A stretch of DNA of 64,000 nt from Phycisphaerae bacterium (GTDB lineage Bacteria > Planctomycetota > Phycisphaerae > Sedimentisphaerales > Anaerobacaceae). A model generated the notes under the pieces. That model saw only the letters and a list, made by a program, of their open reading frames with translations, did no database searches and was not told where the DNA came from. Positions within the stretch are counted from its first letter, which is position 1; each line of letters starts with the position of its first letter. The stretch lies in assembly GCA_030615025.1 (NCBI GenBank), contig JAUXAB010000014.1, forward strand, positions 1 through 64,000. The letters run 5' to 3'. The position numbers and the translations under genes were made by a program. This document shows, piece by piece, positions 8,146 through 16,680 of this stretch.

Positions 8146-10077
8146 ATGAGAAAACCGAATCTGAAATTGCTGACTGTTTGTATTGTTGCAGGCTGTCTTG
8201 TAGCAGCGGGGCCGGTTTTTGGCAGGACCCACTTTAATATTGACTGCTCCGAGCAATGGCGGGAAGCATTGGGGCCGAATGTTCGCCCGCTGATGCCCCA
8301 CGAGTGGGAGGAGTATATCGCCACGTGGTACGACCCGGCAAATATTATAGAGGGCGAGCCCTATCCGAAGACCATGTTTCGGCCGCCGGAATTGTACGTG
8401 TACGAAGGCGGTGGTTCATGGGAGGGCTCTAACTATCCGGAAGAAGCCGGGCTGGTGATGTACTGGGGAGATGCAACGGTGCCGGAAGGTGAGAACGCCG
8501 CCGCTGCCTGGGCATACGAGTATGGTGAGGACCCTGATTTAAGTCGGGCGTTAATAAAGGTCCAGATATACGCGCCGCAACTTAGTCCGTTTGGCCTGCC
8601 CGGTCAGATTACCCAGATCTCCCTGGGTATTCAGGACCAGAACTATCAGCGCCAGGCGTGGTACTGGAACGTCGGGCCAGGAAAAACCATCCAATGGAAC
8701 ACCTGGACACCGATAACTGTCAATCCGGCGATTGCCGGCGTAAACGCAACAGTCCCCAAGGCTGACTCATTCGCAGGCTCGCCGGCCTTTGACGTCACAA
8801 AGGTCACGATTATGATTTTCGATGAGAATGGTCGCTGGGTACCGGGAAGCATCAATGTTCCGCCACCCGGGCAGCTGGCACCGTACCACTTATGGAACTA
8901 CTGGAACTACCTGATGGTTGTGCCGAACCCTAACCCGCCGACGCAGACTCCTGGTCCTACGCCCAAGTACACGGGCAAATACCATATTAAATGGAGCCAG
9001 CCACCTGAGGTCATCGACTCCAATGTCCCCCAGAAGATATTAGGCTGGGATGAGAGGTCCGACTACAAAAACCCGCCGATAATGGCTGATGACTGGCTGT
9101 GCAAGGATGACAGGCCCGTCACGGACATCCACTGGTGGGGCTCTTTCATCGGTTGGGGTCAGCCCTATCCGCCGCCGGTATTGCCACGGGCCTTCCACAT
9201 CGGTATCTGGACGAACGTCAAGGCAGGTGTGGACGCGCATTTCAGCCATCCAGGTATTCTGGTCTGGGAAAATTTCTGCGACAATTGGGTATGGAACTTC
9301 TTCGGATATGACGAACACCCGGAGCAAGTGGATCCCGACTACAAAGAGACCTGTTTCCAGTTCAACCAGCTTTTATCCGAGGACGAATGGTTCTACCAGG
9401 AGCCTAACGAGCCAAACACCATCTACTGGCTGAGCATTGCGGCGATTTATGACCCGAATAAGCCCGATCCGACTTATCCCTGGGGCTGGAAGACTCGACC
9501 GCACTTTTTCGAGGACGATGCTGTACGTACGTGGGCGGCTTTAAATCCTGATGGTACTCTGTGGCCGCCGACCTTAAAGATTGGTGCTACATGGCAGGCT
9601 GGATATCCCGTGTTCTGGCCTGACCCGGACCACTCGTGGGACCTGTCATTTGAGCTGACAACCATTATGCCTGATCCGCATCTTGATGACACAGACCCGC
9701 CCGGTCCGGGCCCGATAGACTGGGACGTGCCGCCGCTGGGCGTCTCTCCAACCGTAATAACAATGACCGCCAACACACTTACAGACGAAAGCGGCGTCGA
9801 ATACTTGTTTGAGGAGATGACCGGCAATCCGGGCGGTGATGACAGCGGCTGGCAGGACAGCTCCGGCTATACCGACAGCGGTCTTGACCCGAACACGGGG
9901 TACGCATACCAGGTTAAGGCCCGCGACAAGTCAGTCAACAAGAATGAAACCGGCTGGTCACCACCAGGTACAGCTACAACCCCGTTCCCAAGTCTTGTCG
10001 ACTATAACGCCGACCACATAGTTAATTTCAAGGACTTGGGCTTCTTTGCCAACCGGTGGCTGACAAGCGGGCCGTAG
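8146..10077 (+). CDS. Secreted protein with C-terminal single-F-hand dockerin-like tag
   Basis: Signal peptide MRKPNLKLLTVCIVAGCLVAAGPVFG; fibronectin-III-like TDSGLDPNTGYAYQVKARDKSVN; C-term VDYNADHIVNFKDLGFFANRWLTSGP. Confidence 0.8.
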   Translation: MRKPNLKLLTVCIVAGCLVAAGPVFGRTHFNIDCSEQWREALGPNVRPLMPHEWEEYIATWYDPANIIEGEPYPKTMFRPPELYVYEGGGSWEGSNYPEEAGLVMYWGDATVPEGENAAAAWAYEYGEDPDLSRALIKVQIYAPQLSPFGLPGQITQISLGIQDQNYQRQAWYWNVGPGKTIQWNTWTPITVNPAIAGVNATVPKADSFAGSPAFDVTKVTIMIFDENGRWVPGSINVPPPGQLAPYHLWNYWNYLMVVPNPNPPTQTPGPTPKYTGKYHIKWSQPPEVIDSNVPQKILGWDERSDYKNPPIMADDWLCKDDRPVTDIHWWGSFIGWGQPYPPPVLPRAFHIGIWTNVKAGVDAHFSHPGILVWENFCDNWVWNFFGYDEHPEQVDPDYKETCFQFNQLLSEDEWFYQEPNEPNTIYWLSIAAIYDPNKPDPTYPWGWKTRPHFFEDDAVRTWAALNPDGTLWPPTLKIGATWQAGYPVFWPDPDHSWDLSFELTTIMPDPHLDDTDPPGPGPIDWDVPPLGVSPTVITMTANTLTDESGVEYLFEEMTGNPGGDDSGWQDSSGYTDSGLDPNTGYAYQVKARDKSVNKNETGWSPPGTATTPFPSLVDYNADHIVNFKDLGFFANRWLTSGP

Positions 10078-10104
10078 TTTATCAACGGTGACTCATACGA
10101 TGAT

Positions 10105-10140
10105 AAAGGGCTGGGGGCCAGAAAGCCCACAGCCCTTTTT
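10105..10140 (+). terminator. Intrinsic terminator
   Basis: AAAGGGCTGGGGGCC-AGAAA-GCCCACAGCCCTTTTT. Confidence 0.75.
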
Positions 10141-10151
10141 CTTTTTGCTTG

Positions 10152-10217
10152 TAATTTCCTTGACTTCAATCTGACAGCTCGGTAAAATAGGTAAGATTAA
10201 ATCCTAATTTTAGCGAG
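10152..10217 (+). promoter_or_regulatory. Duplicated sigma70-type promoter block, copy 2
   Basis: TTGACT (10160-10165) - 17 nt - TAAAAT (10183-10188), near-identical to 7968-8033. Confidence 0.75.
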
Positions 10218-10308
10218 TCTTGTGGAGGAGATGAAAAATGACAAGAAAAGTTAATTCAATGATTTATGGATGGCAGCGAACAGCAAGCTGCAGAAAGGAG
10301 GTGCGGTG

Positions 10309-12576
10309 ATGCGCACGAAACTATTATTAGCCTGTTTATGTTCTCTATTTGTTGTGTCGGTGCTTGCCGACGGTATAGCCGAGGCGGCCAAGTGGAACGA
10401 AAAGATATACAACAAGAGCCCGTCGGGAGCCTATGACCTTACGTTCATCCTCCGAGGACGAAAAAAGGTTGCGGTGATCTGCAGTCCTACGGACTGGCAG
10501 CCGAAAGTTTCCCATACTACGTACCAGGGGCAGCGATGCACACAGGTTACCTGGGCTGCCAATCCACCCTCAAGTTATATCCGCCCGGGTAGCTTTGCCC
10601 ATTTTGGAATATTCGATAAGGGCTGCTGTGCCGAAAGGATTAAGACAGCGTATTGGACCGACCTTAACGGCAATCGAATTCCCGGCAGCGTCGTCTGGAA
10701 GCCCAGCAAGAAGAAGCGGTTCATTGAGATTGGCCAGAACGAGAAGGAAGTTATAGTCCGTTTTATCAACGAGATTCACGACCCTGAGGTTCCGTTACGT
10801 GATATAATGCTCACCAACATCCGGTATCGAATCTTCGACGAAGAAGTTCCGCTTGAAGCGCTTAACGAGGAGAATGTTGAATTGAATAGCTCCCTGCTTC
10901 TGGCCGAGCCTGGCCCCTTGGTGATTCCCCCGGATGGCACAGTAGATGTAGTACTACCAGAGCATGCCGAGCCCGGTCAATGGGTCGTTATACGGTTTGA
11001 CAACTTCGCGCCTGAAATTGAAGGCTCTAGCGCCACAGAGGTGGTCGACTGGATGGAATTTGTGGTGGAACAGGCTCCGCCCGGCTACTATGTCGCCGCG
11101 GATGTTTATAACTTTGGGCCCGATGCTACCGGGCTTACTGTGGCGGTGGAACCGGCCATAAGGGTAATTGACCACACAGACGAGGGCTTCGCCCAGTTTA
11201 TCGCAGAAGATACCGGCACCGGCCAAACTCAACTAAAATGGTCCGGGCGGTCTGCACCACCGGCAGCCTTGCCAACCTCGGATTCTGCTCATGTCGTCTG
11301 GACAGCGGACAGGCCCCACAAGATTGTGGATGCCTGGTGGACTGATGCAGCCGGACAGCGTTTCCCCGGGACCAACAGCGTCATTTACAATGCAACCACC
11401 GAAGGTTTCTACAGAGAAGGCCAGTACCGTGTTAAGCTCACAAATGCAACCCAGCCCACCGACCCTGGTATTCCGCCCCGCCCGATGCAGCTCACTGATA
11501 TCATGTACGCTATCGAGAAGAAAGAGGGCATCTTAGTTCAGCACCTCAACAATGAGAACCGCGAGCTTATGGCTGCCTTGACAATGCTTGAGCCCGGCCC
11601 GGTAACCATTGCCCCGGGGGACTCGATAGAGCTGGTAATACCCGGACCGGTCGAAACCGACGACTGGGTTAATCTGGTCGCTACGAGCACCGTGACAGGC
11701 TCAACCATAAGCCGCGTAATTAACTATAGTCAAATGCAGGCCAGGCTTAGAGCGGACTTTAACTACGACGGGATTGTGAATTTTAAAGACTTTGCAGTAG
11801 TTGCGAATGAGTGGCTCCAACCTGCCGCAGGTGTTTGTACAGACATGGACGGAGATGGTTACGGAGATCCGGCAAGTCCTCTCTGTACGTACCCAGAATT
11901 AGATTGCGACGATTATAATCCAAGTGTGCATCCAGGAGCATCTGAGGTCTGCGATGGCCTGGACAACGATTGTGATGGCGTCATAGATGAAGGGGCCAAT
12001 GCTCTTTGTGATGACGGCGATATCTGTAACGGAGTAGAGGTTTGTGGTGGTGCTGCGGGCTGTCAACCGGGAACTCCTTTATTTTGTGATGATGGCCTTA
12101 TCTGCACAGACGACTACTGCGACAGCGAAATGGGTTGTATTTTTGTCCCTAACTCAATCGCATGTGATGACGGTCTACCCTGCACTGTAAATGATCAATG
12201 CATCGGTGGAGCATGCATCGGCCAACCGATAGACTGTTCTGCATTTGGCGATCAATGTAATGATGGGATTTGTGACGAAGCAACTGGTACGTGTGTAGCC
12301 CAACCGAAACCTAACGGAATAGCTTGTGATGATGGAAATCCTTCAACTGTAAATGATATGTGTATTAACGGCGTGTGTGCCGGAGAACCGGCTCCAATCT
12401 GTGGTAATTGTATTGTTGAAGCTGATGAAGAATGTGATGATTGTAATACTGATGATGGAGATGGTTGTTCGAGCACCTGTCAAATTGAATATGACAGCGG
12501 GACTCCCGTTGTTAACAACAGAGATTGGCAGTATGTTGCCCTCTTTGCGAACCGGTGGCTGGCAAGCGGGCGGTAA
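10309..12576 (+). CDS. Secreted protein with internal dockerin-like motif, MopE-type metal-binding motif and Cys-rich (DUF4215-like) C-terminal region
   Basis: Signal peptide MRTKLLLACLCSLFVVSVLADG; ADFNYDGIVNFKDFAVVANEWL; DCDDYNPSVHPGASEVCDGLDNDCDGVIDEG; CGNCIVEADEECDDCNTDDGDGCSSTCQ; AGGAGGTG before ATG 10309. Confidence 0.82.
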   Translation: MRTKLLLACLCSLFVVSVLADGIAEAAKWNEKIYNKSPSGAYDLTFILRGRKKVAVICSPTDWQPKVSHTTYQGQRCTQVTWAANPPSSYIRPGSFAHFGIFDKGCCAERIKTAYWTDLNGNRIPGSVVWKPSKKKRFIEIGQNEKEVIVRFINEIHDPEVPLRDIMLTNIRYRIFDEEVPLEALNEENVELNSSLLLAEPGPLVIPPDGTVDVVLPEHAEPGQWVVIRFDNFAPEIEGSSATEVVDWMEFVVEQAPPGYYVAADVYNFGPDATGLTVAVEPAIRVIDHTDEGFAQFIAEDTGTGQTQLKWSGRSAPPAALPTSDSAHVVWTADRPHKIVDAWWTDAAGQRFPGTNSVIYNATTEGFYREGQYRVKLTNATQPTDPGIPPRPMQLTDIMYAIEKKEGILVQHLNNENRELMAALTMLEPGPVTIAPGDSIELVIPGPVETDDWVNLVATSTVTGSTISRVINYSQMQARLRADFNYDGIVNFKDFAVVANEWLQPAAGVCTDMDGDGYGDPASPLCTYPELDCDDYNPSVHPGASEVCDGLDNDCDGVIDEGANALCDDGDICNGVEVCGGAAGCQPGTPLFCDDGLICTDDYCDSEMGCIFVPNSIACDDGLPCTVNDQCIGGACIGQPIDCSAFGDQCNDGICDEATGTCVAQPKPNGIACDDGNPSTVNDMCINGVCAGEPAPICGNCIVEADEECDDCNTDDGDGCSSTCQIEYDSGTPVVNNRDWQYVALFANRWLASGR

Positions 12577-12609
12577 TCTACATAAGAGCAGATTGACTTA
12601 TACGATGGC

Positions 12610-12645
12610 AAAGGGCTGTGGGCGAGAAGGCCCACAGCCCTTTTT
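12610..12645 (+). terminator. Intrinsic terminator, homologous to the one at 10105-10140
   Basis: AAAGGGCTGTGGGC-GAGAAG-GCCCACAGCCCTTTTT. Confidence 0.8.
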
Positions 12646-12889
12646 CTTTGCCCCGTTAGAAATCCCTGTCGAAAGCAAACGAGATGCCTTTGGCTCGTTA
12701 TTTCTAACGGGGTTTGCCCACAGACCGCCAGGCTGGGTCAGTTGGCCCATATACTCGCCAGAGAATTTTCTCGACTTTATTTTGATAACATGGTAGACTT
12801 TCTGCCAGTTGGATACGCTTGCAGCCACTGCCGCAGAAAAACTTATAACGCGTACGTATTCTTTAACCTTTTTTTTGGAGGATTTAATC

Positions 12890-14494
12890 ATGGAACAACA
12901 GATAGGTGGAAAAGAAAATCATTCGGACCATGCAAAGCACGTCTCTTGTCGCTGCTGCTCTCACGGCGTGCCGAATATCGATGAAAAGGGCTTCTTCGGC
13001 ATGTCTCGGCGGGATTTTCTCATGGGGCTCGGCGCGGCGGGCGCGGGAGCGATGGCATTGTCTTCACGACAAGTGCAGGCGGCTGTGAGAAAGCCCATTG
13101 CCGGGATGGGTCTTCGGATAGGCTCGGCAGTCAGAGTGCAGCCGGCTCTGCTCTATGCGTTCCATAAAAGAAGAGAGGCGTGGAGCTGGCGGCCCTGGGG
13201 TGGGCTGCACAATCAAAATGACATCGACAAGGAGATAGCGACAATCGACAAAGAATTGAAAAAGCTGTCGTCTTCGGCGGACTTTCCTATGGAAATCCTG
13301 CCCCTGGCGAGGGTAAATAACGGTGGACAGGCTGCTGCTGTCAGAGATGCCGATTGCGATGTGATTCTGGTCTTCGCAGCCGGCGGTGCGCAAGGCTGGC
13401 TCGAAACAATCGTTTCCTCCAAGCAGCCGACCCTTATGTTTCTGAGACACAAGTCCGGGCCTGTATATCTGTGGTATGAAATCGTTCATCCCCGCTTCCT
13501 GCGAAAGAATTCCGACGACTACAAGCAGCCGGGAATAGATGTCTGGGACATTGTCGTGGATGACTACGAAGAGATTCTCTGGCGACTGCGTTCGCTTTAC
13601 GGTTTGAAGAACACGTTCGGTACGAAAATCGTCGCTATCGGCGGCGCAGGCGGATGGGGAGCCGGCTACCAGTTCGGACCCAAGAACGCACGCGAAATCT
13701 GGAAACTCGATATAAGGCCTGTAGAGTATAAAGAGCTGGAGCCGATGATTAAAAAGCTCCTGGGAGATAAAAAAGCCGTCGCACAAGCTGAGCGAGAAAC
13801 GAACAAATATCTTGCTGACAAGGGCGTGTCACTGCACTGCGACAGGAAGTTCCTGGTTAACGCCTTTCTGCTCAATAAGGTCTTCAAGCAGCTTATGGAA
13901 CGAGAGGATGCTCCTGCCATAACCGTTCATCACTGCATGGGGACAATCATTCCGATGTCACAGACCACAGCCTGCATGCCCTTGACCTTTATCAATGATG
14001 AAGGCTTGATGGCGTTCTGCGAATCCGACTTTGCGGTCATCCCTTCAGGAATCCTGCTGCGTTACATATCCGGCAAGCCGTCCTTCCTGCAGAACCCGAA
14101 CTTTCCGCACAAAGGCATTACCACTCACGCGCATTGTACGGCCCCAAGGCGAATGAACGGCAAGGATTATGAGCCGGTAGAAATCCACACGCACTATGAG
14201 TCCGATTACGGGGCAGCTCCCAAAGTCAACATGCGCAAGGGTCAGATTATTACGGTCCTTGCTCCGAGTTTTAGCTCAAAGAAATGGATAGGCTATAGGG
14301 CGAAAATCATTGACCATCCCTTCTATGATATCTGCCGGTCACAGCTTGATATAGAAATCGACGGAGATTGGAAGAAGCTGGTGGAAGACAAGCAGGGATT
14401 CCATACTATGATTTGCTACGGCGATTACCTCCGCGAAGTCGGATATGCCCTCAAGAAGGTCGGAATAGAATGGCAGAATATCACGACCGGTTGA
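12890..14494 (+). CDS. Tat-exported protein related to the L-fucose/L-arabinose isomerase-like superfamily
   Basis: Twin-arginine signal MSRRDFLMGLGAAGAGAMALSS; C-terminal half resembles the fucose-isomerase C-terminal fold (FCESDFAVIPSGILLRYISGKPSFLQNP..., THAHCTAPRRMNGKD...); TTGGAGG before ATG 12890. Confidence 0.65.
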   Translation: MEQQIGGKENHSDHAKHVSCRCCSHGVPNIDEKGFFGMSRRDFLMGLGAAGAGAMALSSRQVQAAVRKPIAGMGLRIGSAVRVQPALLYAFHKRREAWSWRPWGGLHNQNDIDKEIATIDKELKKLSSSADFPMEILPLARVNNGGQAAAVRDADCDVILVFAAGGAQGWLETIVSSKQPTLMFLRHKSGPVYLWYEIVHPRFLRKNSDDYKQPGIDVWDIVVDDYEEILWRLRSLYGLKNTFGTKIVAIGGAGGWGAGYQFGPKNAREIWKLDIRPVEYKELEPMIKKLLGDKKAVAQAERETNKYLADKGVSLHCDRKFLVNAFLLNKVFKQLMEREDAPAITVHHCMGTIIPMSQTTACMPLTFINDEGLMAFCESDFAVIPSGILLRYISGKPSFLQNPNFPHKGITTHAHCTAPRRMNGKDYEPVEIHTHYESDYGAAPKVNMRKGQIITVLAPSFSSKKWIGYRAKIIDHPFYDICRSQLDIEIDGDWKKLVEDKQGFHTMICYGDYLREVGYALKKVGIEWQNITTG

Positions 14495-14527
14495 ACCACC
14501 TGAGCTCCAGATGACCAGGGCAGGTTA

Positions 14528-15562
14528 TTAGAAGAGGTATTTGACGGGCTGTTTTTTGAGCTCCTTCGCGGTCGGTAATAATTCGAACGAATCTATTTTT
14601 TCAGCTTCGATAAATCTGTTTATGACGTGCTGGATTTCGCCCATACTCCGGGCGTGCATCATCGCAAACAGATTGTACGGCCAATCTTCAAAGGTCTTCC
14701 GCTCGTAACAATGGCTCACAATCCTAAAACGAGCCAATCTTTCGCCGGCCTCGACAATCCTGTCCTGTGGAACCTGGCTTGCAAACAAGACGTTAGCCGT
14801 AAATCCGAGCTTGCGATGGTCGACAACAGCCGCTATCCGGCGGATGACACCGGAATCAATCAGCTCCTGTATGGTTCTTAGTAAATCTTCCTGTCCAAAG
14901 CCTTCACTGCATAAAAAGGCGAAAGGCTCCGAGGTCAAGCGCAGCTCTTCCTGCAATCCTGAGAGAATTCCTTTTTGATTTTCGTTCAACTCGACAGTAC
15001 CTGCTTGCGCGGGGACGAGTTTACTGGTGTGTAAGTCGGGGTCCTTCGGGAGGTGCGCGACATCCTGCAATAATCCGCCAGTGGCCCCGCCAGCGGCGGG
15101 TTCGCTCTCAGCATCAAAGCGGACATCAAGCTTAAAAACACGCTGAACAGGCAGACTGTGAAAATCAATGTCGAAACGGCCGGAAAGATTCGACAGCGTA
15201 AGCTCAATCTGTTTCCCCGTCTGCGCTTGTAAGGTAAACCATAAATTGTAGTAATGCTTCCTCAGGTAATTATGAGAGACATTCTCGAGAGCGTTAACCG
15301 CCTCGGCAACGGCCTGCAGACAATCCTGCGGAACATGGGCGACAACCAGAGTGCTTATCATACCGAGCGCTCGATAATTTATCAGCGCACAAATCCGCCG
15401 GATAACCCCCAGCTTTTTTAGCTGCTCGATTTCCTGCAGAACCGTCTTTTCATCGCTATTCAAATATTTCGCTAAATCGTCAAACGGCTCTGCACAAATT
15501 GGCAAGCCGTCCTGAAGTTCGTTGCATAATTGTTTTTGGAATTTTGTTAAACGCAAAGCCAT
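14528..15562 (-). CDS. ahbAB: Siroheme decarboxylase AhbA-AhbB fusion (Lrp/AsnC-like, NirDL-type)
   Basis: Two tandem HTH+AsnC-like modules: N-term ...NVSHNYLRKHYYNLWFTLQA (AhbA-like) and C-term ...SHCYERKTFEDWPYNLFAMMHA (AhbB-like). Confidence 0.85.
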   Translation of the reverse strand: MALRLTKFQKQLCNELQDGLPICAEPFDDLAKYLNSDEKTVLQEIEQLKKLGVIRRICALINYRALGMISTLVVAHVPQDCLQAVAEAVNALENVSHNYLRKHYYNLWFTLQAQTGKQIELTLSNLSGRFDIDFHSLPVQRVFKLDVRFDAESEPAAGGATGGLLQDVAHLPKDPDLHTSKLVPAQAGTVELNENQKGILSGLQEELRLTSEPFAFLCSEGFGQEDLLRTIQELIDSGVIRRIAAVVDHRKLGFTANVLFASQVPQDRIVEAGERLARFRIVSHCYERKTFEDWPYNLFAMMHARSMGEIQHVINRFIEAEKIDSFELLPTAKELKKQPVKYLF

Positions 15563-15809
15563 TTTCGTATCTCGTGAAGGTTATTTAGAGAAAAAAAAAC
15601 GAATATTAAGAACCAAATATAAGAATTACAAATCAAAATTTCAAGCAAAAACACAAAAAGGCACAGGTGTAAAAACCTGTAAAAATCAATCAAAAGCACG
15701 CCGTCCGCTAATCGTCAAACGCATCAGCATTTTTTTGCCTTTGTCCCGCCACACTGATGGCGGACAAGCATTGGGTTTGATCCGGCTTCGCCAGAGGCTA
15801 CGCCGCGAC

Positions 15810-15910
15810 AAGTTGGGTTTAATTGGCTTTGTTTGGCTTTGTTTTGGGTTTGTATTGGCTTTGAATTGGCTTTGTATTGGGTTTGAATTGGGTTTGTATT
15901 GGGTTTGTTT
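15810..15910. repeat. Low-complexity intergenic repeat, degenerate TTGGGTTTG / TTGGCTTTG tract
   Basis: ttgggtttaattggctttgtttggctttgttttgggtttgtattggctttgaattggctttgtattgggtttg... Confidence 0.7.
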
Positions 15911-16680
15911 TTCCCGCGTTGACCAAGTGTCCTTTTTTCATAAGCATTTGTTAATACTTTATTTACGTTCATTTGACTTTTTCGGAAATTGGCTTTGTTT
16001 TGCATAAAAGGTCTAATTTGTAGAGGTCTCTCGACAGATGTAATGATATCTCGACAGATGTAGAGGACATAAGTGCATAAGGCACAAGTACTTAGGGCAT
16101 AAATTCGGGCTTTGGTGGCCATGATGGGAGCCTCCAACGGCAACAAGAATTTCAAATCTCAAATTTCACATTTCAAATTGCTAATCGCTATCCGATAAAT
16201 GCTCCCTCTATAATTAGACGGAAGCGCACGTTTGGTACGAAATTCGGGGGATTTTCCACCCTGCCGATTGACCTAAGTGCTTACGCAGAAAAGAGTAAAA
16301 AAAATTTTATTTTTTTGGGATTTTGGTGCTAACTATGCCCGGTTTTGGTCGCGCCTTTTTGCCTATTTTAACCCGCCAAACGGCGTGGCGGGCAAGCGCA
16401 GAGAAAGCCGCAATGTCAACTGATTTTGGCGCGGATTAACGCTGATTACACAGATTTATTGCCACGAAAAAGCAAAAAATGCACAAAAAGAAGAAAAAAA
16501 TGACCAAAAAAGTGCTTTATAAGCACATAAGTAGCTGGATCCCTGCCTAAAGCATGCAGGGACTCGGGCAGGCGGCGGAAGACCAATTAGTCGTTAGTTG
16601 AAAGAATTATGGCCGGACACCTTTAATTCTCGTAGTTTTTCTATTTTTTAGTTCTATGCCACCCGTGAGTAGCCCGCAGA

